A stretch of DNA of 64,000 bases from Paractinoplanes pyxinae (GCF_026626335.1 NZ_JAPNTZ010000014.1:124001-188000); one strand, 5' to 3'. Counted from the first letter of the stretch, positions 33,984 to 41,950 are shown. A program made the numbers and translations. The notes: generated by a model from the sequence alone, not told the origin.

Positions 33984-34050
33984 GCTGCTGATCGGACGCG
34001 TGGCCGGCTGCTGATCGGACGCGTGGCCGGCTGCTGATCGGACGTGGCCG
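33984..34050. repeat. 23-bp tandem repeat, three copies
   Basis: Units GCTGCTGATCGGACGCGTGG-CCG at 33984-34006 and 34007-34029 are identical; the third (34030-34050) lacks two bases, and a degenerate fourth may follow. The array lies in the 162-bp gap between the convergent uxuB-like and larC genes. Each unit holds the palindrome ACGCGT. Confidence 0.88.
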
Positions 34051-34072
34051 CGCGCTGATAGATCGGCGCGGG

Positions 34073-35293
34073 CTACTGCTCGGGACGCAGGCTTTCCGGG
34101 AGTGGGGCGCCGACGACCAGCCCGGCCACGCCGGCCGCGGCCAGCGCCTCCTGCAGCACCAGACGCTCGGGCCGCTGCTGGCGACGGGCCAGGGCGGCCA
34201 CGTCCTCGAACTCGGGCATGACCTGCACGATCACGCCGTCGCGGTGGGCGACCTTGACCGGGATGCGCGTGTCGCCCACTGTCACGTCGGCGAAGGCGCG
34301 TTCGAGGGCCACCTTGCCGCGCGGGCTGTGCCGGACGCCCAGCGTGCTGGTGTCGCGGAAGATCTGATCGCGCAGCGCGTCCACCAGTTCGGGTGCGCAG
34401 AGAACGCTCAACGTGTGCGCCGGACGCCCCTTCTTCATCAGGATCGGGACCAGCCACGCGTCCGAGGCTCCCCGCTCCAGGAGCGCGGCGATGATGCCCG
34501 GCCACAACCGCGGGTCGAGGTCGTCGACGTTGGCCTCGAGCAGCACCGCGTCCCGCTCCGGGCTGGGCGGATCGGGCTGTACCCCCGAGCCCTCGCCCGC
34601 GCCGATCAGCACGCGTACGACATTCGGATGCCCGGCCGGGTCGCGCGTGCCGGCCCCCACGCCGACCAGGTCGAGCGCCATCGCCGGCAGCGGCTCGCAG
34701 GCGCGGGCGAAGGTGCGCAGCAGGGCCAGCCCGGTCGGCGTGGCCAGTTCGCCGTCGCCGCCCGCCGACACCTGCCAGCCCTTGGCCAGCTCGGCCACCG
34801 CGGGCGCGGGCACCGGCAGCCGGCCGTGCTGAGCGCGCACGCTGCCCGAACCCAGCGCCACCGGCCCGGCCGACACCGTGGCCACGCCCAGGTCGGCCAG
34901 CGCCGCGCAGCAGCCCACCACGTCGGCGATCGCGTCCAGCGCCCCCACCTCGTGGAAGTGCACGTCGTCGGCCGGGATGCCGTGCACGCGGCCCTCCGCC
35001 TCGGCCAGCCTCCGGAACACGGCGGTGGCCGGGCCGGCGTTCTTCAGCAGCTCTCGCAGGTCGCGCCAGCTGCGGTGAGGCAGCGAACTGGTCAGCGGCT
35101 CCACCTCGGCCTTGAGCGCCCGCAGTCCGGCTCGGGTCACTTCCCGCGTACGAACCCGGACCTGGCCACCCGAGACGGCATCAACCGCCGACTGCACCGC
35201 CGCCAATGAGGCCCCCGCGTCGAGCAGGGCTCCCAGCAGCATGTCGCCCGCGATCCCGGCCGACGCGTCGATCCAGGCGTGCCGCCGCGTCAC
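34073..35293 (-). CDS. larC: LarC, nickel insertase for the nickel-pincer cofactor
   Basis: 406 aa. DUF111 family: WIDASAGIAGDMLLGALLDAG (residues 5-25), DDVHFHEVGALDAIADVVG, VPVPAPAVAEL-like LPVPAPAVAEL, LLEANVDDLDPRLWP, LMKKGRPAHTLSVL and DTSTLGVRHSPRGK. LarC uses CTP to insert nickel into the dithio-pyridine cofactor made by LarB and LarE. Here larC1 and larC2 parts are one continuous frame, unlike Lactiplantibacillus plantarum, where a programmed frameshift joins them. Start GTG at 35293 overlaps the larB stop (GTGA). Confidence 0.92.
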   Translation of the reverse strand: MTRRHAWIDASAGIAGDMLLGALLDAGASLAAVQSAVDAVSGGQVRVRTREVTRAGLRALKAEVEPLTSSLPHRSWRDLRELLKNAGPATAVFRRLAEAEGRVHGIPADDVHFHEVGALDAIADVVGCCAALADLGVATVSAGPVALGSGSVRAQHGRLPVPAPAVAELAKGWQVSAGGDGELATPTGLALLRTFARACEPLPAMALDLVGVGAGTRDPAGHPNVVRVLIGAGEGSGVQPDPPSPERDAVLLEANVDDLDPRLWPGIIAALLERGASDAWLVPILMKKGRPAHTLSVLCAPELVDALRDQIFRDTSTLGVRHSPRGKVALERAFADVTVGDTRIPVKVAHRDGVIVQVMPEFEDVAALARRQQRPERLVLQEALAAAGVAGLVVGAPLPESLRPEQ

Positions 35294-35955
35294 GCCGGCG
35301 CCGAGATCTGAGCGGCCAGATGCCCCGCCCCGTAGCCGTTGTCGATGTTGACCACGGCGACCCCCGGCGCGCAGGCGTTGAGCATGGTGAGCAGCGCGGC
35401 CAGCCCCTCGAAGGCCGCGCCGTACCCGACCGAGGTGGGCACCGCGATGATCGGCGCCGAGATCAGCCCGGCCACGACGCCCGGCAGCGCGCCGTCCATG
35501 CCGGCCGCCACCACCACCGCCCGGGCCTCGCGCAGCAGGTCGACGTGTTTGAGGATGCGATGCAGCCCGGCCACACCCACGTCGACGATCGATTCGGTGT
35601 CGCGGCCCAGGTACCGCGCGGTCAGCGCTGCCTCGCGGGCCACCGGCAGGTCGGACGTGCCGGCCGCCACCACGACGACGCGGCCGCCGGTGGGCTCGGG
35701 CGGCTCGGGCGGCCACGCGAGCAGCCCGGCCACCGGGTCGTGAAGCGCGTCCGGCAGCACCTTTAGAACCGCCGCGGCGTGCTCGTCGCCGGCCCGAGTG
35801 AACAGCGTGACCGCCTCGGTGTGCTCCCGGAGGGCGGCCGCGATGCCCGCCACCTGCTCGGGAGTCTTGCCCGCGCAGAAGACGGCCTCGGGGTAGCCCC
35901 GCCGCCGCGCCCGGTCCACGTCGAGGTCGGCGTAGGAGGACAGGTCGTCGGTCAT
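35290..35955 (-). CDS. larB: LarB, nicotinate adenine dinucleotide carboxylase/hydrolase
   Basis: 221 aa, PurE-like fold. YADLDVDRARRRGYPEAVFC at the N-terminus, VVVAAGTSDLPVAREA, and GMDGALPGVVAGLISAPII, then PTSVGYGAAFEGLAALLTML: the LarB pattern. LarB carboxylates and hydrolyses NaAD to give pyridinium-3,5-biscarboxylate mononucleotide, the first step of nickel-pincer cofactor synthesis. Both ends overlap neighbours (ATGA with larE, GTGA with larC), so all three proteins are made from one message. Confidence 0.92.
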   Translation of the reverse strand: MTDDLSSYADLDVDRARRRGYPEAVFCAGKTPEQVAGIAAALREHTEAVTLFTRAGDEHAAAVLKVLPDALHDPVAGLLAWPPEPPEPTGGRVVVVAAGTSDLPVAREAALTARYLGRDTESIVDVGVAGLHRILKHVDLLREARAVVVAAGMDGALPGVVAGLISAPIIAVPTSVGYGAAFEGLAALLTMLNACAPGVAVVNIDNGYGAGHLAAQISAPA

Positions 35956-36794
35956 GTGTTCTGCACAAACGCGCTGGTGAACGCCCCGGACTGGAGGCCG
36001 GCCAGGTCGAGCGCAACGAAGCGGAAGCCGGCCTCGGTCACCGCCTGGAGGATTCGGTGACGCAGCGGCTCGCTCGCGGCTCGGAGCAGGTCGCCGGCTG
36101 GCAGTTCGAGCCTGGCTATCTCCCCGTGATGACGTACGCGGAAATCGGCGAAGCCAAGCCGCCGGAGCGCCGCCTCGGCCTGCTCGACCTGGCTCAGCTT
36201 GCGGGGACTGACGATCTGATAGTGCGGAATGCGCGAGGCCAGGCAGGGCGCGGCCGGCTTGTCGGCGCACGGCAGCTCGAAAGTGCGCGCTATCCGCCGT
36301 ACGGCCGCCTTGTCCAGACCGGCGACGGCGAGCGGAGTCAGCACCTCGTGCTCGGCGGCGGCCCGCGCGCCCGGCCGGTCGAGCCGCCGCACGTCGTCGG
36401 CGTTCTCCCCGTACGCGACCGCGTCCAGCCGATAACGACCGGCGACCTCGGCCCCGATCCGGGTGAACAGCTCGTCCTTGCAGTGGAAACACCGGTCGGG
36501 CCCGTTGGCGCGGTAGGCCTCGCGCTCGTCCTCGCGCGTCTCGACCTCGACCACCGGCACCCCGATCGTCTTCGCCACGAGATGCGCGGCCGTCCGCTCG
36601 TCGGCGGCCAGGCTGGGGGAGACCCCGAGCACGGCCACCACCCGGTCGGCGCCCAGCGCCCGGACGGCCAGCGCCAGCAGCACCGACGAGTCGACCCCGC
36701 CCGAGAACGCCACGCCGAGCCGTCCGACGTTGCGCAACTGCTCCGCCACATGCGCCGTGGCTTGGGCCGCCTCGTCGATCTCCACAGATGTCAC
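35952..36794 (-). CDS. larE: LarE, sulfur transferase for the nickel-pincer cofactor
   Basis: 280 aa from GTG 36794. PP-loop ATP pyrophosphatase motif SGGVDSS (31-37) and the LarE signature CFHCKDELF (C102, C105) and PCLASRIP (C184), the latter matching the sulfur-donating Cys in L. plantarum LarE. It converts both carboxylates of the LarB product to thiocarboxylates. An upstream ATG (36842) in frame would put the 16-bp operator inside the coding region, so a start at GTG 36794 (or GTG 36785) is preferred. First gene of larE-B-C. Confidence 0.9.
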   Translation of the reverse strand: MTSVEIDEAAQATAHVAEQLRNVGRLGVAFSGGVDSSVLLALAVRALGADRVVAVLGVSPSLAADERTAAHLVAKTIGVPVVEVETREDEREAYRANGPDRCFHCKDELFTRIGAEVAGRYRLDAVAYGENADDVRRLDRPGARAAAEHEVLTPLAVAGLDKAAVRRIARTFELPCADKPAAPCLASRIPHYQIVSPRKLSQVEQAEAALRRLGFADFRVRHHGEIARLELPAGDLLRAASEPLRHRILQAVTEAGFRFVALDLAGLQSGAFTSAFVQNT

Positions 36795-36825
36795 CCCGCA
36801 ATTCCACGCTTTGATCCCGGCCCGG

Positions 36826-36851
36826 TGGCAAGTGGTTGCCATTTGTTGCGG
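36826..36851 (-). promoter_or_regulatory. larE operator, TGGCAA-N4-TTGCCA
   Basis: TGGCAA-GTGG-TTGCCA at 36826-36841 differs from the site at 31237-31252 by one base. A third half-site, TTGCGG, follows at 36846, keeping the 10-bp step. It lies just upstream of the preferred larE start and touches the end of the acyl-AMP ligase gene, and suggests that larE-B-C is controlled with the ABC/uxaC genes. Confidence 0.75.
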
Positions 36852-38483
36852 CTAAAGGAGTCCACGGGCGGCCGCGCGGCGAAGCTTGCCGGACGGGGTC
36901 TTGGGCAGGGAGCCGGGCGGCAGGATGCGGACGGCCGAGGGGCGGACGTCGATCTCGGAGACCACCCGGGAGGTGACCTCACGGACGATCTGGGCCACGG
37001 CTGCCTCGTCGGTGGCCTGGCGGGACTCGGCCAGCACGGCGAACGACTCGCGGGCCACGCCGTCGCCGGCCAGCAGGCGCACCGCCACCACGTTGCCCTC
37101 GCGGACGCCCGGCACCGAGCCGGCCGCGCGCTCGATGTCGGTGGGGTAGATGTTGCGGCCGCCCATGATGATCACGTCTTTGCGCCGGCCGCACACCACC
37201 ACCTGACCATCGGCCAGGTAGCCCTCGTCGCCGATGTCGAGCCAGCCGTCGGCGTCGCGGGCGGGCTCCCAGCCGTCGGGCGTCAGGTAGCCGTCGGTCA
37301 CCGACTCGCCGCGCAGTTGCAGGCGGCCGACCTGCCGGTCGCCGAGCGGCTTGCCCTCATCGTCGACCACCCGCACCTCGACGGTCGGGAACGGGCGACC
37401 CAGCATGGGAATCTCGCGCACCGCGCCGCCCTCGGCGCCCGGAGCCGCCCGCCGCTCTTGTTCGAGCGCGGCCGCGTTGACCCGGTCGAGGGCCATGGGA
37501 TCGGCCACGCCGGACATCGAGATGACCAGAGTGCTCTCGGCCGCGCCGTAGCAGCAGTTGACGGCGCCCGGGTCGAAGCCGAAGCGGGACGCCACCTCGA
37601 CGAACGCGCGCATGGTGGCCGGGTCGATCGGCTCGGCGCCGTTGCAGGCCACGCGCAGCTTCGAGAGGTCGAGCTCGCCCGGCTCGACCCGGGCCAGCTG
37701 CCGCGTCAGCACGGCCCAGGCGAAGTTGGGCGCGGTGGTGATCGTGCCGCCGTACCGGCTCAGCAGTTCGGCCCACAGCAGCGGGCGGCCCAGGAAGTCG
37801 GCCGGGGTGACGCTGACCAGCTCGAGCCCGCTCAGCATGGGCAGCGCCAGGCAGCCGATCATGCCCATGTCGTGGAACATCGGCAGCCACGACACCATCA
37901 CGCCGTCCTCGCCGCAGCTGAGGTGCCGGCTGGAGTCGGTCAGGTTGGCGTACAGGTTGCGGTGAGTTATTCGCACGGCCTTGGGCTCGGCGGTGGAACC
38001 GCTCGTGAGCTGCAGCAGGGCGGGACTGTCCTCGTCGACCGGCACGGGCTCGATCTCTTGCCCCTCGCTCAGATCGGCGGGGGAGAAGTTCCTTATGCCG
38101 TACGCGTCAAGGGCCGCGGCCATCTGCCCGAACGGCGCGCCCACGACCACCGACCGCGCGTCGATCATCCGCAGCACCCGCAACGTGTCGTCACGCCAGA
38201 CGGCCAAGTCGGTGCGCGGGGTGGGCTGGTGCAACATGGTCATGCTGCCGCCGGCCAGCCACACACCCTGGGCCACCGGCGCGGTCTCGGCCGGCTGGCC
38301 CGCCAGCACCGCCACCGCCTGCCCCGGTTGCAGCCCGCTCGCGACCAGGCCGCCGGCTATGCGGCGGGCCTGTTCGTGCAGCTCTTTCCACGTACGACGG
38401 ACAGGCGGGCCGGGCTCGCCGGTCACCATGCCCGTGCGGGCGCGGCCGGCGGTGGCGACGACACTTTCCACGAAGCGGCTCAC
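36852..38483 (-). CDS. fatty-acyl-AMP ligase / acyl-CoA synthetase-like protein
   Basis: 543 aa, adenylate-forming family. Core motif LTSGSTAEPKAV (about 158-169), WLPMFHDMGMIG (about 203, a hallmark of fatty-acyl-AMP ligases of FadD32 type), YGAAEST (about 318), DGWLDIGDEGYLADGQVVV (about 422) and the C-terminal Lys in LPKTPSGKLRR (about 532). It activates a fatty acid as acyl-AMP for transfer to a carrier protein or CoA. No carrier protein or PKS/NRPS gene is adjacent, so its pathway is unknown. Stop lies 1 base beyond the larE operator half-site; not evidently part of the lar operon. Confidence 0.85.
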   Translation of the reverse strand: MSRFVESVVATAGRARTGMVTGEPGPPVRRTWKELHEQARRIAGGLVASGLQPGQAVAVLAGQPAETAPVAQGVWLAGGSMTMLHQPTPRTDLAVWRDDTLRVLRMIDARSVVVGAPFGQMAAALDAYGIRNFSPADLSEGQEIEPVPVDEDSPALLQLTSGSTAEPKAVRITHRNLYANLTDSSRHLSCGEDGVMVSWLPMFHDMGMIGCLALPMLSGLELVSVTPADFLGRPLLWAELLSRYGGTITTAPNFAWAVLTRQLARVEPGELDLSKLRVACNGAEPIDPATMRAFVEVASRFGFDPGAVNCCYGAAESTLVISMSGVADPMALDRVNAAALEQERRAAPGAEGGAVREIPMLGRPFPTVEVRVVDDEGKPLGDRQVGRLQLRGESVTDGYLTPDGWEPARDADGWLDIGDEGYLADGQVVVCGRRKDVIIMGGRNIYPTDIERAAGSVPGVREGNVVAVRLLAGDGVARESFAVLAESRQATDEAAVAQIVREVTSRVVSEIDVRPSAVRILPPGSLPKTPSGKLRRAAARGLL

Positions 38484-38507
38484 GCGAAGAACGCTACGCG
38501 GAACGGC

Positions 38508-39392
38508 TCATGATCGCGTGACGGCTTCGGCGTCCTGTGGATAACTCGCCGGGTAGGGCTCGGCGAAGTCGGCCGACCGCCCGACGGCGCCCCACTCGTC
38601 GACCTCGGCGATCTGCCGTACGGAGTAAGTGCGCGACATCTCGACGGCGTTCACGCCGATGGGCAGGTGGGTCGGGATGTGCTCGCGCCTGACCACCTGC
38701 ACCAGGATCTCGCCGGCCCGGGCCGGGTCACCCGCGACCAGGTTGGCCGACCGGCCCGCGCCGCCGCCGGCCACCAGGCCGACCGTCGCCGCGTACTCCT
38801 CGGGGATCTCGTGGACGCTCATCGACGATCCGGCCCAGTCGGTGGCGAAGCCGCTCGGCTCGACCACCAATGTGCGAATGCCGAACGACGCTGTCTCGGC
38901 CGCCAGCACCCGGGTGAAGCCGTCGACGGCGAACTTGGCCGCCTGGTACGAGCCGAGGCCTGGCGTTCCGCCCACGCGGCCGCCGACTGACGAGAACTGC
39001 ACGATGGTGCCCGTTCCCTGTCGTTTGAGGACCGGCAGTGCAGCTTTGGTGACGTTGTAGACGCCCCAGAAGTTGGTGTCGAACTGCCGGCGGAAGTCGT
39101 CCTCGTCGGTCGTCTCGATGGGCCCGACGTTCGCGTAGCCGGCGTTGTTGACCACCACGTCGATGCGCCCGAAGCGTGCGACGGCCTGGTCGACCGCAGC
39201 GAGGGCGGCCTCCCGGTCGGTCACGTCGAGAGCGACGGGCAAGACCCTTTCCCCGTACGCCTGGACGAGCTCGTCGAGGTCGGCCGGCTTGCGCGCCGTG
39301 GCCACGACCTGGTCGCCCGCCTCGAGAGCGGCGCGGGCGAGGGCGGCGCCGAAGCCCCGCGAGGAACCGGTGATGAACCATGTCTGTGTCAT
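38508..39392 (-). CDS. short-chain dehydrogenase/reductase
   Basis: 294 aa, classical SDR: TGSSRGFG (8-15), DVVVNNAGYANVG, catalytic Ser in FSSVGG and Y-x3-K in SYQAAKFAVDG (about 155). NAD(P)H-dependent oxidation/reduction of an unknown carbonyl or alcohol. Start ATG at 39392. Divergent from a TetR regulator gene (39450); the gap carries a palindrome GAAAC-GCG-GTTTC close to the SDR start, so TetR probably represses this gene. Confidence 0.87.
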   Translation of the reverse strand: MTQTWFITGSSRGFGAALARAALEAGDQVVATARKPADLDELVQAYGERVLPVALDVTDREAALAAVDQAVARFGRIDVVVNNAGYANVGPIETTDEDDFRRQFDTNFWGVYNVTKAALPVLKRQGTGTIVQFSSVGGRVGGTPGLGSYQAAKFAVDGFTRVLAAETASFGIRTLVVEPSGFATDWAGSSMSVHEIPEEYAATVGLVAGGGAGRSANLVAGDPARAGEILVQVVRREHIPTHLPIGVNAVEMSRTYSVRQIAEVDEWGAVGRSADFAEPYPASYPQDAEAVTRS

Positions 39393-39396
39393 GGGT

Positions 39397-39434
39397 TTAG
39401 TGAAACGCGGTTTCGTTAATACCGCAACCGCGTT
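39397..39434. promoter_or_regulatory. TetR operator region between SDR and tetR genes
   Basis: GAAAC-GCG-GTTTC (39402-39414) is a perfect 13-base palindrome, flanked by TTA/TAA (39397, 39417). A second inverted pair, AACGCGGTT (39404-39412) and AACCGCGTT (39426-39434), overlaps it. The 57-bp divergent gap fits autoregulation plus control of the SDR gene. Confidence 0.65.
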
Positions 39435-39449
39435 GTGTAACATGGGTGT

Positions 39450-40097
39450 GTGACGTCCGATACCCCGCAGCGAGCGCGCAGCGCCGAGGCCAAGCAGCAG
39501 CGCGAACGAGCGATACTCGACGCTGCCCGCGCGCTGGCCACCGCTCGCAGCGTCCGCGAGGTGACGCTGACCGACGTGGCGGCTGCGGTCGGGCTGCACA
39601 AGTCGGCGATGCTGCGCTACTTCGAGACGCGCGAGCAGATCTTCCTGGCGCTGGCCGCCGATGAGTGGCGCGATTGGACTGAAGGTGTTCGTTCGTCGTG
39701 GGCTAGCGGGCCGCCTGAGGTCGTGCTGGCCCGGTCGTTCGTCAGCCGGCCGCTCTTCTGCGACCTGCTCGCGCACATCCCGCTCAACCTCGAGCGAAAC
39801 GTGTCGTTTCCGTCGGTCCGCAGCTACAAACGAACATCTTTGGCCGCCGTGCGCGCAGTCGCCGGCGATCTGGCGAGCCGCGAGGGGCTGAGCGAGCAGC
39901 AGGCGTACGACGTTGTCGCGACCGCCGCCGGTCTGGCCGGCGCGCTGTGGCAGATGGCCGCGCCCGGCACGAAACTGCGCGAGTTCTACAAATCCGAGCC
40001 CGAACTGGCCCACGCGGTCGTCGACGTCGAGCCCCGCCTGGTCCGCGTGCTGGGCGCGCTGATCGCCGGGTTCAGATCTCCAGCTGCTGCTCGATGA
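39450..40097 (+). CDS. TetR-family regulator
   Basis: 215 aa. HTH at about 34-60 (VTLTDVAAAVGLHKSAMLRYFETREQIF); the rest is a helical ligand-binding domain with no recognisable ligand. Start GTG at 39450. Divergent from the SDR gene across a palindromic region; its 3' end overlaps the convergent roadblock-domain gene by 26 bp. Confidence 0.9.
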   Translation: MTSDTPQRARSAEAKQQRERAILDAARALATARSVREVTLTDVAAAVGLHKSAMLRYFETREQIFLALAADEWRDWTEGVRSSWASGPPEVVLARSFVSRPLFCDLLAHIPLNLERNVSFPSVRSYKRTSLAAVRAVAGDLASREGLSEQQAYDVVATAAGLAGALWQMAAPGTKLREFYKSEPELAHAVVDVEPRLVRVLGALIAGFRSPAAAR

Positions 40098-40443
40098 TGC
40101 GCAGCTTGTGCCGCGCCATCGCCAGGTTGGCGCGGTCTTTGTGCAGGGCGAGATAAATGAAGAGCCCACCGCCGTCCGGGGCCGTGATCGGGCGGGTCAG
40201 GTGGTATTGCGAATCGAGGGTCACCAGAATGTCCTCGACGTTTTCGTTGAGGCCCAGCATTTCCAGCGTGCGCAATTTGGCCCGCAACACTTCTGTGTTG
40301 GCCGCGGCCGCCACGGCCACGTCGAACCCGTAGCCGCCACCCGCCGTGGCGAGCGCCATTCCGCTGGTCCAGTCCACGATCGCCACCGCCAGCGCGCCGT
40401 CCAGCTGCAGCGCGTCCTTGAGTGCCACGTCCATGTCGGCCAT
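40072..40443 (-). CDS. roadblock/LC7-domain protein
   Basis: 123 aa. The fold pattern ALKDALQLDGALAVAIVDWTSGMALATAGGG, a middle helix and DILVTLDSQYHLTRPI fits the roadblock/LC7 family, small regulatory proteins often linked with Ras-like GTPases or signalling complexes. No GTPase gene is adjacent. Start ATG at 40443, with AAGGAG about 10 bases upstream; an internal ATG (40434) is possible. Converges with tetR and overlaps its 3' end. Confidence 0.72.
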   Translation of the reverse strand: MADMDVALKDALQLDGALAVAIVDWTSGMALATAGGGYGFDVAVAAAANTEVLRAKLRTLEMLGLNENVEDILVTLDSQYHLTRPITAPDGGGLFIYLALHKDRANLAMARHKLRIIEQQLEI

Positions 40444-40564
40444 TCCCCGTGTGCTCCTTCCCTGGGCTGTGCAACGAGCATGACCGATGGTTGCCGCAGT
40501 CGATCGGACAGCGTGTCCGTCGTTTCCCGACGCGCGGCTCAGAAGATATAGGTGATTACGCCGG

Positions 40565-40602
40565 GAATTGAAGAATTCTGCAATTCGGCACCTGGGCAAT
40601 TC
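40565..40602 (+). promoter_or_regulatory. AT-rich promoter region of the ArsR-type gene with AATTC repeats
   Basis: An AT-rich patch in otherwise GC-rich DNA. GAATT-GAAG-AATTC (40565-40578) is a palindrome; AATTC recurs at 40582 and 40598. TTGAAG is a possible -35 box. Plausible operator for the ArsR-like protein. Confidence 0.4.
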
Positions 40603-40640
40603 ATGATTTGCGCGGTGCGTTTCGGGTGGGGGAGATGCCG

Positions 40641-40979
40641 ATGTCCGTGCCGCTGTACCAGGCCAAGGCCGAGATGTTCCGAACGCTCGGCCACCCGGTG
40701 CGCATCCGCGTGCTCGAGCTGCTGCAGGCCGGCCCGCGCCCCGTCCGCGACCTGCTGGCCGAGATCGACGTCGAGCCGTCCAGCCTGTCCCAGCAACTGG
40801 CCGTCCTCCGCCGAACCGGCGTGGTCGTCTCGTTCCGCGACGCCGGCCTGGTCATGTACGCCCTGAGCACCCCCGACGTGGCCGACCTGCTCGCCGCCGG
40901 CCGCCGCATCCTGAGCGCCGTCCTCACCGACCGCGACGGCCTCCTGGCCGAACTCCGAGCGAACTCACCCACGGACTAG
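40641..40979 (+). CDS. ArsR-family winged-helix regulator
   Basis: 112 aa. Winged helix: MFRTLGHPVRIRVLELLQAG, recognition helix PSSLSQQLAVLRRTGVV, then wing VVSFRDAGLVMYAL. No metal-binding Cys pairs (E-L-C-V-C-D box absent), so it is probably not a metal sensor. ATG at 40641 is 6 bases after GGGGAG; ATG at 40635 touches that site. No obvious target beside it; downstream is a 31-bp repeat array. Confidence 0.85.
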   Translation: MSVPLYQAKAEMFRTLGHPVRIRVLELLQAGPRPVRDLLAEIDVEPSSLSQQLAVLRRTGVVVSFRDAGLVMYALSTPDVADLLAAGRRILSAVLTDRDGLLAELRANSPTD

Positions 40980-41018
40980 ACCGCACGCTTCGCTACCGCC
41001 GATGCCGCGCAGCTTCGG

Positions 41019-41250
41019 ACGCCGCGCGGTCGCTATCGCGCAGTTCGAACGCCGCACGGTCACGGACGCCGCGCGGTCACAGTCGTGCAGGCTCAGACGC
41101 CGCGCGGTCATGGTCGTGCAGGCTCGGACACCGCGCGGTCATGGTCGTGCAGGCTCGGACACCGCGCGGTCATGGTCGTGCAGGCTCGGACACGCGCGGT
41201 TAATGTCGCGCGGGTTCGGACGCCGCGCCGTCGCTGTCGTTCGGGTCTGA
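41019..41250. repeat. ~31-bp tandem repeat, about eight units, between arsR-type and tetR-type genes
   Basis: Units begin AC(G/A)CCGCGCGGTC and run to GGCTCGG. Units at 41128-41158 and 41159-41189 are identical; 41066-41096 and 41097-41127 differ slightly; outer units (41019, 41049 short, 41190, 41220) are more diverged. Each holds a palindrome around CCGCGCGG. No spacers of varying sequence, so it is not CRISPR. It fills most of the 287-bp gap between two convergent regulator genes. Confidence 0.88.
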
Positions 41251-41266
41251 ACCGCCGGTCCGGCGG

Positions 41267-41827
41267 TCAGAGTGCCTGGCAGACCGCCTTGGCGGCCGCG
41301 ACGACCGTCGCCCGATGGACTTGCTGGCGGGCCGAAGCGCTCACGCCGCGTGCGGCTTTCAAGCCCGGCGGCATGTTCGACCACGTCGTGGCGATCGCGA
41401 TCACGATCTCCAGGATGTCGGTGGCGGCCAGGTCGTCGGGCAGCTTCAGTGCCTCGCGGACGGCCCGCGCCTTCTCCTGGTGTGACTCGATCTCGCCCGG
41501 CGTGGCGTCGGCGCGTTCCAGCCGGCTCCACTGCGTGAGCCGGATCAGGCCGGGGGTGGCCGCCAACGCGTCGAACAGCGACCCTGCATACCCCGGCAGG
41601 TCGTCCGGGTCGAACGGCGCCTCGTCGGCCAGCACGCTCAGCCGGGCCGCCAGAACCGCGTCGAACAGCCCTTCCTTCGACCCGAAGTACGCGTAAATCG
41701 CCTGCTTGTTGGCCTGCGCCGCCGCCGCAATCCGGTCGACCCGGGCGCCGGCGAGCCCCCGCTCCACGAACTCGCCGTAGGCGGCGTCCAGCAGCCGAGC
41801 ACGCGTCGCGGCGGAGTCGTAGGCCAT
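41267..41827 (-). CDS. TetR-family regulator
   Basis: 186 aa. HTH RVDRIAAAAQANKQAIYAYF at about 30-50 with KEGLFDAVL after it; C-terminal helical domain of unknown ligand. Start ATG at 41827 (AYDSAATRARLL follows). Divergent from the SDR gene at 41951; two copies of a 17-bp operator lie between them, suggesting autorepression and repression of the SDR/AKR genes. Confidence 0.9.
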   Translation of the reverse strand: MAYDSAATRARLLDAAYGEFVERGLAGARVDRIAAAAQANKQAIYAYFGSKEGLFDAVLAARLSVLADEAPFDPDDLPGYAGSLFDALAATPGLIRLTQWSRLERADATPGEIESHQEKARAVREALKLPDDLAATDILEIVIAIATTWSNMPPGLKAARGVSASARQQVHRATVVAAAKAVCQAL

Positions 41828-41850
41828 GCGCCAGAGCGTACCGCGTGACC

Positions 41851-41915
41851 AAACCAACTAGATGGTTGACTTCGCGCCGCGGTGCCGCCTACCTTTCCAA
41901 CCATCTAGTTGGTTT
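41851..41915. promoter_or_regulatory. two TetR operators in inverted orientation
   Basis: AAACCAACTAGATGGTT (41851-41867) and its exact reverse complement AACCATCTAGTTGGTTT (41899-41915), 31 bp apart. Each is itself nearly palindromic about CTAG. One lies by the tetR start and one by the SDR promoter. Confidence 0.85.
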
Positions 41916-41950
41916 AAACGAGAAACGCCGAGCATCGAGAGGCGAAAGCA

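Noticed and set aside
34073..35293. Programmed frameshift in larC as in Lactiplantibacillus
   Set aside because: The gene is one continuous frame with both LarC1- and LarC2-type motifs.
36057..38513. A very long plus-strand open frame opposite larE and the acyl-AMP ligase gene
   Set aside because: It is antisense to genes with clear conserved motifs; long antisense frames are expected from codon bias in high-GC DNA, and its product is Arg/His/Gly-rich with no recognisable motif.
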